Of a stretch of DNA of 34,155 nucleotides, positions 5,570-14,117 are shown piece after piece. The stretch comes from Oscillospiraceae bacterium (GTDB lineage: Bacteria; Bacillota; Clostridia; Oscillospirales; Ruminococcaceae): assembly GCA_009777725.1 (NCBI GenBank), contig WRLG01000030.1, positions 1-34,155 of the forward strand, in the 5' to 3' direction. The notes beneath the pieces were generated by a model. The model was not told the DNA's origin. It saw nothing but the letters and a program-made list of their open reading frames with translations, and did not search any database. The translations under genes and the position numbers were made by a program. Within the stretch, counting starts at the first letter, position 1. The number at the start of each line of letters is the position of its first letter.

Positions 5570-7014
5570 AACGTCAGCACCCCATCGCTTATCTGCGATA
5601 CACGACAATGAACGTCTGGCTTTTGCTTTTCCCTCTTATGAGGGCACTCATCAACGCCTTGACCGTTCCCGAGTTCAGCTTTTCCAACTGGCTTTACAGT
5701 TGGGTAACAAGAGCCTATATTGACTTGATTTTTCTGGCTCTCATCTTCGGCACGGCTTTTTTGCGTTGGATGAGCGTTAAGTACGAATTTCGCGAAAACT
5801 GCTTTTATTATAAGGGCGGCGTGCTCTTTAAGCTGGAGTTCGCAATGCCCTACAGCATCATCTCCTCGGTTACTTCAAAGCGTATATTGTGGGCGCGCCC
5901 AACCAAGGCAGTGTCGGTTTATATCGATTCTCCGACGCGTTCGCCGATAAATAAAAAGAACGATTCCGATGTATATATCATAACCGACTTGGACACGCTG
6001 GAGGATATATTCAAAAAACTGCCCGAAAAAACAAGCAAGGCAAAAGCGGTATACGTATCTCCCAAAAGAGATTTGCTCCTTTTCTCGTTCGTATTCTCCT
6101 CCACCCTCTCGGGAGTAATCTTTTTTGCCGCTTTAATCGTGCAGGGCGGCAGAATGGTGAGAACTCAGCTTGAAGAGCGGTTTTTCTCAACGGTAGAGGA
6201 CGTTACCGAGCTTGTGAACCACGCACTCCCGGAGGTTACGCCCGCCGCCGTTGCGATTTCGCTGATTATAGCGGCGGGATGGCTGTATTCATTTTTAAAC
6301 AACCTTGTCCGCCACCTGCGCTTTAAAATTCAACGATGCGGCAATAATATCATCGTTGAAAACGGCTTCTTTTCAAAATGGAAATACTATATAAGCCTTG
6401 ATAAAATAAATTACGCAGATATAAGGCAGAGCCTGCTGATGAAGCTTTTCAAGGTCATGTCTGTTCATATCAGCTGCTCCGGCTACGGCAATTCTAAAAA
6501 TGAAATCCCCGTTTTAGTCCCCGTGACGACAAGGGGGCGGGTTGAAAGCTCCCTTAAAATGCTTCTGCCGAGGTTTTCTCTGAAAGAGCCCGAAATAAAG
6601 CCGCGCTTTAAATATAAATGGAAATATTTGGGGATTCCGATTTTTTTAATCCTGCTTGTATTTGCTCTTGCGTATGCGGCGGTTTGGTTTTTCCCCGACT
6701 GGTACAGCTTTATCGCCTTTTTGCTTATCATGCTGGAGCTTCCGCTTATCTATCTTCTGCTTGTAAAGTTTATTTCCTTGTATACCTCAGGGGTGTCCTT
6801 TTCCAAGGATACGATATGCTTAAAATACTGTAAATTCACCCAGTTTCACGATGTAACCATCCCCCTATCCCGCGTTGCCATAACTAAAATAAGCCAGACC
6901 ATCCTCCAAAAGCGCAACGGCTCGTGTGATTTCACGGTATACCCCAACAACGAGTCAACCAAAAAACACCGCGTAAAAGGCTTGCCGATGGATAAACTGA
7001 CAGAGCTTATGTGA
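5566..7014 (+). CDS. Bacterial PH domain (bPH2, YdbT-like) membrane protein
   Basis: A 482-residue protein starting at GTG 5566, inside the previous gene's stop (GTGA overlap), with AGGTGG upstream. It alternates paired membrane helices (about 18-65, 175-245, 350-400) with bPH2 domains whose strand pattern FRENCFYYKGGVLFKLEFAM is followed by SIISSVTSKR, and later CGNNIIVENGFFSKWKYYIS with LDKINYADIRQS. Length and architecture fit YdbT. It is translationally coupled to the YdbS-like partner, so the two probably form one membrane complex. It converges on spoIID, with a heptamer array in the gap. Confidence 0.8.
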   Translation: MKRQHPIAYLRYTTMNVWLLLFPLMRALINALTVPEFSFSNWLYSWVTRAYIDLIFLALIFGTAFLRWMSVKYEFRENCFYYKGGVLFKLEFAMPYSIISSVTSKRILWARPTKAVSVYIDSPTRSPINKKNDSDVYIITDLDTLEDIFKKLPEKTSKAKAVYVSPKRDLLLFSFVFSSTLSGVIFFAALIVQGGRMVRTQLEERFFSTVEDVTELVNHALPEVTPAAVAISLIIAAGWLYSFLNNLVRHLRFKIQRCGNNIIVENGFFSKWKYYISLDKINYADIRQSLLMKLFKVMSVHISCSGYGNSKNEIPVLVPVTTRGRVESSLKMLLPRFSLKEPEIKPRFKYKWKYLGIPIFLILLVFALAYAAVWFFPDWYSFIAFLLIMLELPLIYLLLVKFISLYTSGVSFSKDTICLKYCKFTQFHDVTIPLSRVAITKISQTILQKRNGSCDFTVYPNNESTKKHRVKGLPMDKLTELM

Positions 7015-7025
7015 TGCACCTTGAC

Positions 7026-8135
7026 TCACTGTTCACTGTTCACTGCAATAAGCTCTGCGTTGGGGTAGTAGTGCATGAGGATTTCGTCAAAGGCTTTACC
7101 GTCCTGCGCCATAAAGTTTGCGCCGTGCTGGCTTAACCCCACGCCGTGCCCGTAGCCCTTTGAGATTATGGTGAAAACGCCGCTTCTTGAATCGTAGGAT
7201 ATTGTAAAGTTGGCGGAGCGGAGGGTGAGCAGGGTGCGGAACTGCGCGCCGGTTAATTCCTTATCTCCTGCGGTAAGGCTTATTACCGTCCCCGAGGGGC
7301 TTCGTTCCTTTATATTCAGCCATTCGGAGCGGGTGGGCGGCAGGGTTACGCTGTATTCGGCGGTAAGGCGGGCTTCCAACTCGGCGGCTGTAAAGGTTTT
7401 TTTCTCCTCAAATGCGGGCGATTCTTTATCCCGGCTGCTGTCAACCGGGATGAGGTAGTCGATTGCACTGCCCCAAACAACCTCCGCGCTTTCGGTAATT
7501 CCGCCGGACATGGAGTGAAAAGCCGCAACAATCGGCTCGCCTTTATAAAATAACAGCATATCTATAACCTCTCCGACAGCGGACGATACCTTTTCGTAGT
7601 ACTCATCATACAGCTCCCCGTAAAATGCCCTTGCGCTGTTTTCGGTGAAATACGCCTGATATTTAGAACTGTCGTTTGAGATATACGCGCCCTTAAGGCG
7701 TTCATCGGGCGAAATCAACTGCTTTTCTTTCTGCCGCACGGCGTAGGTATGCGCCGCTACTGCCTGCGCTTTTAACGCCTCGGTGTGAAAAGAGGCGGGC
7801 ATCTCCGCAAGCACCGCTCCGATTACGTACTCCTCTATGCTTAAATCGATTACGCCGCCCGAACCAACGTCCAAAACCTTAAAAGCCTCGTCTCTGTACA
7901 AAAGTTCAATAGGCGGTGCTTGTCCTGCGGTAGCTTCGTAATTCGAGAAAGCGGCAGCATTGGTGTGGGTATTGGTATAGGCATTGGTATGAGCGAGTGG
8001 TTCGCCGCGCTCCTCCGTCTCCGCGCTTACATAGGGCTCTTCCGCTGTTATCGGCTCTTGCTTGAACATCGCCAGCATCGGTATCATGATGACAAGCAAC
8101 GTAAAAACCGCCGTTGGCTTTAAAAAATCCTTCAT
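7026..8135 (-). CDS. spoIID: SpoIID/LytB domain protein (stage II sporulation protein D)
   Basis: A 369-residue protein with an N-terminal signal anchor (KPTAVFTLLVIMIPMLAMF), a low-complexity Asn/Thr linker, and a SpoIID domain. The motif EEYVIGAVLAEMP followed by EALKAQAVAAHTYAVRQKE is the family signature; the Glu in this motif is the one held essential for lytic transglycosylase activity. Further conserved blocks are FHSMSGGITESAEVVWG and GYGHGVGLSQHGANFMA. SpoIID cuts peptidoglycan glycan strands during engulfment in spore formers. The second ATG (8133-8135) is chosen because AAGGAG lies seven bases upstream; the ATG at 8141 is too close to it. The C-terminal residues come from a heptamer array. 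It indicates an endospore former or the descendant of one. Confidence 0.88.
   Translation of the reverse strand: MKDFLKPTAVFTLLVIMIPMLAMFKQEPITAEEPYVSAETEERGEPLAHTNAYTNTHTNAAAFSNYEATAGQAPPIELLYRDEAFKVLDVGSGGVIDLSIEEYVIGAVLAEMPASFHTEALKAQAVAAHTYAVRQKEKQLISPDERLKGAYISNDSSKYQAYFTENSARAFYGELYDEYYEKVSSAVGEVIDMLLFYKGEPIVAAFHSMSGGITESAEVVWGSAIDYLIPVDSSRDKESPAFEEKKTFTAAELEARLTAEYSVTLPPTRSEWLNIKERSPSGTVISLTAGDKELTGAQFRTLLTLRSANFTISYDSRSGVFTIISKGYGHGVGLSQHGANFMAQDGKAFDEILMHYYPNAELIAVNSEQ
7027..7047. repeat. Heptamer array at the spoIID stop codon
   Basis: CACTGTT, CACTGTT, CACTGCA. On the minus strand it encodes the last residues NSEQ and the stop TGA of SpoIID. It lies between two convergent genes. 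Confidence 0.65.
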
Positions 8136-8170
8136 AATCATACTCCTTTTAAACTTTTTTAAAATTCTTC

Positions 8171-8199
8171 TTGACTTTATATTTATAGTGTAGTAAAAT
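8171..8199 (+). promoter_or_regulatory. Possible promoter of the 8-TM protein gene
   Basis: TTGACT (8171-8176), 17 bp and TAAAAT (8194-8199). It would give a leader of about 115 bases before the ATG at 8324. No other clear signal is seen in 8142-8323. Confidence 0.4.
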
Positions 8200-8323
8200 A
8201 ATACATGATAGGATAAGTATAATTAATTTTATGCGGCTTATCCTTAAAACATAACACTGCTGTAAAATACAAGTATTCCAAACAGATTATGAGTGTTAAT
8301 GCAATGAAAGGATTTGTTTACTT

Positions 8324-9436
8324 ATGGGAAAAAATCAGAAAGAGGCTAAACCCTATAAAAATAAAAAGGTCTTGCTTGACAAGAAAATGTCACTGTTTGT
8401 TTTTTATATTACCCTTGCCGCCGGGGTTTTGCTTCGCATTATCCAGCTGTCTACCAATGTGGACTTCGCAACAGGGAAATATATTGACAACAGCTTTTAT
8501 CAGAATTATACCGTGGCTTGCCTTGTTATCGGCTTCGCGCTTATACTTGCGGTATTAAAGCTGGGTGAATCAAAGGACAAGGTAATTGACTCGGTTGTTT
8601 TAATTAACCCTATGAAGATGGGTTATGAAAAGCTTGCGAAGAAAATACCGAATCAGGCGGCTTACTGCATGTTTATTATGGCTCTTACGATTGTAGCGGA
8701 AATTTATCTCCAGCTATCGGCGGTTGCTTTGTATAACAGAGAAAACCGTATAGCACCTGAGGATTTGCCGCCCGGGTTTTATTTTCCGGACTTTCCTTTT
8801 CTTGGTGTGCCCGCTATGAAATGGTGTGTTTACGCCTTTATGATTGTTATGGTAATTACGCTTATGTCTGCCGGTACAAACATATTGAAAGGCGTTGGTC
8901 TGACAAAGGGCAATTGCTTCTTCTTCATATTCTATCCTATCTGGAAGCTTCTTGATATTTTCATTTTGGTCGGCGGGAATGAGATTGTAGGCGTTTATTC
9001 CGATAAGGTATACGGGCTTATGTCCGCGATTATCGCTTCTGTTTTCGTGCTTCTTATGATTCGCTTCTTTTCGGGCTTTGAGAAAAAGCACACGCGCTTT
9101 TGGCTTATTGCTTTCGGCTACTTTACCACGATTGTTACCACGGTTTCGGTAATACCGCAATTTCTGATGTTTATCATCATTGATTACAACCTGCGCGATA
9201 ATATGTCATTGCCCGATATTACCGATTTGGGTATGGGGCTTATAGCCATATTTATCATCGCCGCGTTCTGGAGTAACTTTGAATACAAGCCCGCGCCTAA
9301 GCTTGAAATAAAAGGCGTAGGAAAACGCCGCTGGATGACCTCCACCATCGTTGATAAAATGGATGAGTTAGACCCCAACGCCCAACCCGACACCTCGCAA
9401 GGCGAAATCCCCGTTGACATTGACCAAAACGACTAA
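8324..9436 (+). CDS. Unknown multi-pass membrane protein
   Basis: A 370-residue protein with a lysine-rich N-terminus and about eight hydrophobic segments (near residues 22-42, 66-84, 113-136, 167-188, 198-216, 227-248, 259-286, 302-318), then a hydrophilic, acidic tail of about 50 residues. I do not recognise a family or catalytic motif. The ATG at 8324 follows GAAAGGA. It is a single gene between divergent spoIID and proA. The stop is followed directly by a heptamer-flanked repeat element. Function unknown. Confidence 0.75.
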   Translation: MGKNQKEAKPYKNKKVLLDKKMSLFVFYITLAAGVLLRIIQLSTNVDFATGKYIDNSFYQNYTVACLVIGFALILAVLKLGESKDKVIDSVVLINPMKMGYEKLAKKIPNQAAYCMFIMALTIVAEIYLQLSAVALYNRENRIAPEDLPPGFYFPDFPFLGVPAMKWCVYAFMIVMVITLMSAGTNILKGVGLTKGNCFFFIFYPIWKLLDIFILVGGNEIVGVYSDKVYGLMSAIIASVFVLLMIRFFSGFEKKHTRFWLIAFGYFTTIVTTVSVIPQFLMFIIIDYNLRDNMSLPDITDLGMGLIAIFIIAAFWSNFEYKPAPKLEIKGVGKRRWMTSTIVDKMDELDPNAQPDTSQGEIPVDIDQND

Positions 9437-9610
9437 GACAATTAATAGTTAACAATGAACAATTAACAATTGAGGAGTTACGCCCTTGGCGTAACATTTT
9501 AAGCAGTTTATTTTAACCGTTAAATCAAATGCCTAGCTAAACTACTTCAAATCCGTCGGCGAAGCCGACACACTCATTGTTAACTGTTAATTGTTAATTG
9601 TAAATTGTAA
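9437..9610. repeat. Heptamer-flanked triple-hairpin interspersed element, copy 2 (inverted)
   Basis: The left array starts two bases after the stop of the preceding gene (ACAATTA, ATAGTTA, ACAATGA, ACAATTA, ACAATTG). The core runs GTTACGCCCTTGGCGTAAC, AAGCAGTTTATTTTA, then GTCGGCGAAGCCGAC (9555-9569), which is the reverse order of copy 1. The right array (about 9573-9610) is TTGTTAA, CTGTTAA, TTGTTAA, TTGTAAA. The middle stem is degenerate here. Confidence 0.8.
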
Positions 9611-9618
9611 AAAGAAAC

Positions 9619-9641
9619 GCCGCCGGACATCAGTCGGCGGC
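9619..9641. terminator. GC-rich hairpin before proA
   Basis: GCCGCCG (9619-9625) pairs with CGGCGGC (9635-9641) around a nine-base loop. On the minus strand it is followed by GTTTCTTTTT, so it looks like a leftward terminator; on the plus strand it stands about 28 bases upstream of proA and could also act as a leader hairpin. Confidence 0.45.
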
Positions 9642-9669
9642 TTTCGGTGGATATGGAGAAAGGAACGAT

Positions 9670-10920
9670 ATGATGAACTGTATTGAAGCATTAGGGAAAA
9701 ATGCTAAAGCTTGCAAAAAAGCGATGGCTTCCGCGAAAACGGAAATCAAAAATAAAGCCCTCTCCGAAATAGCCGAATCGCTCATTAAGGAAACGAGCGC
9801 AATCATTACGGAAAACGACAAGGATATTGAAGCGGCACAGAAAAACAACATGTCCCAAGCCATGCAGGACAGGCTAAGGCTTACGCCGGAGCGTATAAAG
9901 GGCATAGCGGACAGCCTGTGCGAGCTTATACGCCTTGAAGACCCTGTCGGCGCGGCGGAGAGCGGAACGGTTCGCCCTAACGGCATGAGGGTGACTAAGG
10001 TGCGCGTACCGCTGGGCGTTATCGGTATTATATTTGAATCCCGCCCGAATGTCACGGTTGACGCGGCTGCCTTATGCCTTAAATCGGGGAACTGCGTTAT
10101 TTTACGCGGCGGAAAGGAAGCCTATCATTCCAATAAAAAGCTTTGCGGCATCATGTGCGCGGCAATTGAAAGGGTCGGCTTGCCGCCAAACGCCGTGCAA
10201 TTTGTCGATGATACAACCAGGGAGGTAACGACCGAGCTTATGAAATGCCGCGAATACGTGGATGTATTGATTCCGCGGGGCGGGGCGGGGCTGATTAAAG
10301 CCGTTGTGGAAAACGCCGCCATGCCCGTGATTGAAACAGGTGTAGGCAACTGCCATATATTTATAGACGAATCGGCGGACATTGAAATGTCGGCGCAAAT
10401 CGTAAACAACAGCAAAACCCGCCGCCCATCGGTTTGCAATGCGGCGGAGACTTTGCTTGTCCATGAAAATATAGCGCGGGAGGCTTTGCCGGAAATCAAG
10501 AAAAAGCTTGATGAAAGTAGGGTAGAGCTAAGGGGCTGTGAAAAGACCGCGGCTATAGTAAGCGGAACGAAGCCCGTTACGGAGGAGGACTACTATACCG
10601 AGTTTTTAGACTATATTTTAGCTGTAAGGGTAGTCAAGGATATAGGCGAGGCAATCGCGCATATTGAGAAATATTCATCTTCCCATTCGGAATGTATCGT
10701 TACCGATTCGCTTTTGAACGCCGACCGCTTCCGCGCCGAGATTGATTCCGCCGCAGTATATGTCAACGTATCAACCGCGTTTACCGATGGCGGCATGTTC
10801 GGCTTAGGCGCGGAAATCGGCATATCAACCCAAAAAATGCACGCACGCGGTCCGATGGGTCTAAAAGAGCTTACCTCCGTAAAATACCTGATAGACGGAA
10901 GCGGGCAGGTAAGAGATTGA
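9670..10920 (+). CDS. proA: Glutamate-5-semialdehyde dehydrogenase (gamma-glutamyl phosphate reductase)
   Basis: A 416-residue ProA, the usual length. It reduces gamma-glutamyl phosphate to glutamate semialdehyde with NADPH in proline synthesis. Visible blocks: VPLGVIGIIFESRPNVTVDA (about 114-133), LRGGKEAYHSN (145-155), LIPRGGAGLI (200-209) and the catalytic Cys256 in RRPSVCNAAETLLVH. AAAGGA lies five bases before the ATG at 9670; a second ATG follows directly. proB, its normal partner, is not in this window. It is flanked on both sides by interspersed repeat elements, the second starting immediately after the stop codon. Confidence 0.96.
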   Translation: MMNCIEALGKNAKACKKAMASAKTEIKNKALSEIAESLIKETSAIITENDKDIEAAQKNNMSQAMQDRLRLTPERIKGIADSLCELIRLEDPVGAAESGTVRPNGMRVTKVRVPLGVIGIIFESRPNVTVDAAALCLKSGNCVILRGGKEAYHSNKKLCGIMCAAIERVGLPPNAVQFVDDTTREVTTELMKCREYVDVLIPRGGAGLIKAVVENAAMPVIETGVGNCHIFIDESADIEMSAQIVNNSKTRRPSVCNAAETLLVHENIAREALPEIKKKLDESRVELRGCEKTAAIVSGTKPVTEEDYYTEFLDYILAVRVVKDIGEAIAHIEKYSSSHSECIVTDSLLNADRFRAEIDSAAVYVNVSTAFTDGGMFGLGAEIGISTQKMHARGPMGLKELTSVKYLIDGSGQVRD

Positions 10921-11094
10921 TTCAATTAACAATTAACAGTTAACAATGAACAATTAATGTGTCGGCTTTGCCGACGGATTTAAAATGGTTTAGCTGGGCA
11001 TGTGGTTTAGTAGTTAGAATAAACTACTTAAAATGTTACGCCACGGGCGTAACTCCGAAATTGTTAATTGTTAACTGTAAACTGTTAATTGTAA
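10921..11094. repeat. Heptamer-flanked triple-hairpin interspersed element, copy 3
   Basis: Left array 10922-10958 (CAATTAA, CAATTAA, CAGTTAA, CAATGAA, CAATTAA); core with GTCGGCTTTGCCGAC (10961-10975), AATAAACTACTTAAAAT and GTTACGCCACGGGCGTAAC (11035-11053); right array 11059-11094 (TTGTTAA, TTGTTAA, CTGTAAA, CTGTTAA, TTGTAAA). Same orientation as copy 1. Reading frames through it are not genes. Confidence 0.8.
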
Positions 11095-11108
11095 AAAGGA
11101 GTATCTTT

Positions 11109-12053
11109 ATGAGCGATAACCATAATAATCAAGATGATTTTTTTGATTATGATAATTATTTAAACAAGTCTAAGAAAAAAAAGACGTCTTCAAAAAAGGC
11201 GAAAAAGCAAAAAGCGGAGGCTGTTGATAACGATGCCGACAGTAAGCGGTATCTTAAATTTGAGGGCTATGAGTCGATTGAGAGCATAAAGAAAATGTTT
11301 GACGCGGCTTTGAGCGAGGACGATGACGAAATCAATGAAATAACCTTTGAGGAATCAGAGCCCGAGCCGCCGCCCGAAAATAACCCCGAGGGGATGCGGA
11401 GTAAGCTTTTGTATATCTTAGGCGTAGCCGTAACCCTGCTTACCGTAATCGGGCTGATTTCAACGGTCAGCTTCTTAAACGGCATGGTTAAGGCTTTTGC
11501 CGATAATACGAAGGAGAAGAACGAGTTCGCGCGGTTTATTTACCCCATAGTCATCTGCGACCCCGCCCCCTTCAGCCAGACGATTCAGCTACGCAACGAC
11601 ACGATGATAACAGCGGCAATCTGGGATGTTATCCTCTATGCGGACCATAGCAAATATGCCGCCGAGTTTGATTATATCATCGTGCCGGAGGTTGATGTGG
11701 AGCTTCACGCTATCAGGCTTTTCGGTCCGGGCATGAGCTTCAACCATGTTTCAATTTTAGGGGCGGACGTTCAGTTTTATTACGATGAGGAAATCAAATC
11801 ATATTATATCCCGTCAAGACCGCGGTATTTTACCTATTCGCCTTATATTAAGGATATTTCACGCGTAGGCGAGAGATACACCCTAACCGTCGGCTACATA
11901 GCACCCACCCCCTCTTGGCTTACTCTTTCAAACGATGAAGCACCGACCCCGGAAAAGTATGTCGAGTACGTTGTATCGAGGAGAGGGAGTGAATTTACTC
12001 TTATCGCGGTGCAGGAGTCCTCTGTCAGAGTTGAATCCGACCATGCTCCTTAA
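11109..12053 (+). CDS. Unknown single-pass membrane protein with extracytoplasmic domain
   Basis: A 314-residue protein. Residues 1-100 are hydrophilic: an Asn/Asp-rich start, a Lys-rich stretch (KSKKKKTSSKKAKKQK) and an acidic, Pro-rich stretch. One membrane helix follows (LLYILGVAVTLLTVIGLISTV, about 100-120). The remaining 190 residues look like a folded extracytoplasmic domain (FARFIYPIVICDPAPFS, RYTLTVGYIAP). I do not recognise a family. The ATG at 11109 follows AAAAGGAG; an open frame continues upstream but that part is the repeat element. It stands alone, ends at a strong terminator, and its function is unknown. Confidence 0.75.
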   Translation: MSDNHNNQDDFFDYDNYLNKSKKKKTSSKKAKKQKAEAVDNDADSKRYLKFEGYESIESIKKMFDAALSEDDDEINEITFEESEPEPPPENNPEGMRSKLLYILGVAVTLLTVIGLISTVSFLNGMVKAFADNTKEKNEFARFIYPIVICDPAPFSQTIQLRNDTMITAAIWDVILYADHSKYAAEFDYIIVPEVDVELHAIRLFGPGMSFNHVSILGADVQFYYDEEIKSYYIPSRPRYFTYSPYIKDISRVGERYTLTVGYIAPTPSWLTLSNDEAPTPEKYVEYVVSRRGSEFTLIAVQESSVRVESDHAP

Positions 12054-12095
12054 GAATTGAGCAAAAGGTTACAAAACGGTTAAAATAAATAGAAT

Positions 12096-12131
12096 AAAAA
12101 GGCATAAAAATCGGCTGTTTTATGCCTTTTT
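12096..12131 (+). terminator. Rho-independent terminator
   Basis: AAAAAGGCATAAAA (12096-12109) pairs with TTTTATGCC plus TTTTT (12118-12131) around a short loop. It ends the gene at 11109-12053. Confidence 0.85.
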
Positions 12132-12218
12132 GGTTTTATTGAACATGAATTTATTGAAAAAGGGTGAAAAAACTGTTCAAAAATACAACTATTCGGGCTT
12201 TTATTTTGTAATCGAATA

Positions 12219-12287
12219 TGGTATAATATATATTGTTGTTTATTGTTTAAAATCACTGCCGCCGAGAATCTTCTCGGCTAAGCGGCA
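12219..12287 (+). promoter_or_regulatory. murA promoter and structured leader
   Basis: TGGTATAAT (12219-12227) is an extended -10 with a weak -35. The leader contains GCCGAGA (12261-12267) paired with TCTCGGC (12272-12278) across an ATCT loop, stacked on TGCC/GGCA (12257-12260/12284-12287) with a five-base bulge. No T-run follows, so it is not a terminator; it may stabilise or regulate the murA message. Confidence 0.5.
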
Positions 12288-12315
12288 CATTTTGCGGTTA
12301 GGGGAGAAAATAAGT

Positions 12316-13602
12316 TTGGAAAAATTTGTGATAAGGGGCGGTCGCCGATTGTGCGGAGAAGTAGAAGTCAGCGGCGCGAAAAACGCAGTCGTTGCTATCA
12401 TACCCGCCGTCATTCTGTCTGACGAACCTTGTATTCTTGAAAATATACCCGGGATAAGCGATGTTTCCATAAGCCTGCGTATTCTTTATGAAATGGGCGC
12501 AGAGGTGAGATTCTTAAATAAAAACACCGTGCGGATAGATGCAACGCGGATTACCGAGCCGATTGTTCCTTATGAAATGGCACGTCATATGCGCGCTTCA
12601 TATTATTTTTTGGGGACGTTGCTGGGCAAATATAACAATGCGCGGGTTGCCATGCCCGGGGGCTGTTATTTGGGAGACCGCCCTATAGACCAGCATCTGA
12701 AAGCGTTCACCGCGCTCGGAGCTTCTTGTATTCTTGACCACGGCATGATAGACATAAGGGCAGAGGAGCTTACGGGTACTCAGATTTATTTTGATATGGT
12801 AACGGTAGGTGCTACCATCAACACCATGCTTGCCTCCGTTAAAGCTACGGGATTAACCCTTATAGAAAACGCGGCAAAAGAACCGCATATCGTTGATGTG
12901 GCAAACTTCTTAAACTCAATGGGTGCGGACATCATGGGAGCGGGCACCGATGTTATAAAAATCAGAGGCGTTAAAAGGCTCAAAGGAGCCGAATACGCTG
13001 TTATACCCGACCAGATTGAAGCGGGTACGTTTATGGTCGCCGCCGCCGCAACAAGGGGAGATGTCCTTGTTAAAAACGTAATCCCCAAGCATTTGGAAAG
13101 CATATCGGCTAAGCTTTTGAAAATCGGCGCGGTAATTGAGGAGCACGATGATAGTATAAGAGTAACCGTTGACGGTCCTTTCGTTAAGACCGGCATTAAA
13201 ACCATGCCCCATCCCGGTTTCCCCACCGACATGCAGCCGCAGATTTCAACCCTGCTTTGCTTAGCGGAGGGAACAAGCATTGTAACCGAAGGCATTTTTG
13301 ACAATCGCTTCAGATACGTAGACGAATTGCGCCGTATGGGCGCGGACATATCGGTAGACGGAAAGGTCGCCGTTGTCGAGGGCGTAGGAAAGCTTATGGG
13401 CGCGCCGGTTACAGCTACCGACCTCAGAGCGGGCGCGGCGTTGGTTATAGCGGGGCTTGCCGCAAGAGGCGTTACGGAAATTGATGAGATTTATCACATA
13501 GAAAGAGGATACGAAGACTTAGAGGGAAAACTCAGAGCTTTAGGCGCGGATATTACCAAAAAATCCATATCGGATTCGGTTATACGCAAAGCGGCGATTT
13601 AA
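12316..13602 (+). CDS. murA: UDP-N-acetylglucosamine 1-carboxyvinyltransferase
   Basis: A 428-residue MurA, which transfers enolpyruvate from PEP to UDP-GlcNAc in the first committed step of peptidoglycan synthesis. The start is taken as TTG at 12316 (MEKFVIRGGRRLCGEVEVSG), with AGGGGAG nine bases upstream; a longer frame would include the promoter and leader. Lys22 in SGAKNA and Cys117 in PGGCYLGDRPIDQH are the conserved catalytic residues; the Cys predicts fosfomycin sensitivity. It is monocistronic, with its own extended -10 promoter and structured leader, and is followed by a 19-bp perfect hairpin. Confidence 0.96.
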   Translation: MEKFVIRGGRRLCGEVEVSGAKNAVVAIIPAVILSDEPCILENIPGISDVSISLRILYEMGAEVRFLNKNTVRIDATRITEPIVPYEMARHMRASYYFLGTLLGKYNNARVAMPGGCYLGDRPIDQHLKAFTALGASCILDHGMIDIRAEELTGTQIYFDMVTVGATINTMLASVKATGLTLIENAAKEPHIVDVANFLNSMGADIMGAGTDVIKIRGVKRLKGAEYAVIPDQIEAGTFMVAAAATRGDVLVKNVIPKHLESISAKLLKIGAVIEEHDDSIRVTVDGPFVKTGIKTMPHPGFPTDMQPQISTLLCLAEGTSIVTEGIFDNRFRYVDELRRMGADISVDGKVAVVEGVGKLMGAPVTATDLRAGAALVIAGLAARGVTEIDEIYHIERGYEDLEGKLRALGADITKKSISDSVIRKAAI

Positions 13603-13611
13603 TAGGGTAAT

Positions 13612-13654
13612 ACAATGTAAAGCTTACAGCGTAATGCTGTAAGCTTTACATTGT
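13612..13654. terminator. Perfect 19-bp inverted repeat after murA
   Basis: Arms 13612-13630 and 13636-13654 (ACAATGTAAAGCTTACAGC and its complement) enclose GTAAT. No strong T-run follows, so it is either a terminator of unusual form or a message-stabilising hairpin. Its outer bases resemble a heptamer unit (ACAATGT). Confidence 0.55.
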
Positions 13655-13679
13655 GTATTTAAGTAGGGGGCTGAAAGGA

Positions 13680-14105
13680 TTGAAAAAGATATTTTTTGTT
13701 GCTGTTGTTTTTATTGCTGTGATTTTATCCATTATATTAATTGCTTCACATATTAAAGAAAGCAACGTCAGATGGGCGGTTAAGCCCTATGTGATGTTTG
13801 AGGACAAGCTTTACGGTATATACAGGTCGCCGTACAGTAATTACAGCAACCCGTCTGATATTCCTTCATATAACAAGGATGCCCTGCGGTTTGCAGGAAT
13901 TATTGAAGAGGTGACTTCCGAAAGAACGCCTCAAAAAAACTTTCAGCTAAGCGATAACAGTGATTCCCTTAAATGGAGCGGCATCTATGTCGCTGATGCT
14001 TATCCGGGTTACTTGTTTATTTTAGATAAGGATAAGGAATATTGGATATTTGCTTTGGATAATGCTGATGCGGGGGTGTTCAATGACAGCTCGGAAAACA
14101 GCTGA
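13680..14105 (+). CDS. Small membrane-anchored extracytoplasmic protein, unknown
   Basis: A 141-residue protein starting at TTG 13680 behind AGGGGG. One N-terminal hydrophobic helix (IFFVAVVFIAVILSIILIA) acts as signal anchor, followed by a soluble domain of about 110 residues (VKPYVMFEDKLYGIYRSPYS, WSGIYVADAYPGYLFILDKD). I do not recognise a family. It converges on the lipoprotein gene at 14118 with a gap of 12 bases. Confidence 0.7.
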   Translation: MKKIFFVAVVFIAVILSIILIASHIKESNVRWAVKPYVMFEDKLYGIYRSPYSNYSNPSDIPSYNKDALRFAGIIEEVTSERTPQKNFQLSDNSDSLKWSGIYVADAYPGYLFILDKDKEYWIFALDNADAGVFNDSSENS

Positions 14106-14117
14106 TGATTCAGAGCA

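Noticed and set aside
9619-9641. T-box or proline riboswitch before proA
   Set aside because: Only one short GC-rich hairpin is present; no T-box sequence, specifier loop or antiterminator pairing can be seen in the 9611-9669 stretch.
10959-11108. N-terminal extension of the unknown membrane protein gene
   Set aside because: The extension translates the interspersed repeat element; AAAAGGAG and the ATG at 11109 give the real start.
12130-12315. Longer MurA start upstream of 12316
   Set aside because: The region contains the terminator tail, an extended -10 promoter and the leader hairpin; the TTG at 12316 has a good ribosome binding site and gives the normal MurA N-terminus.
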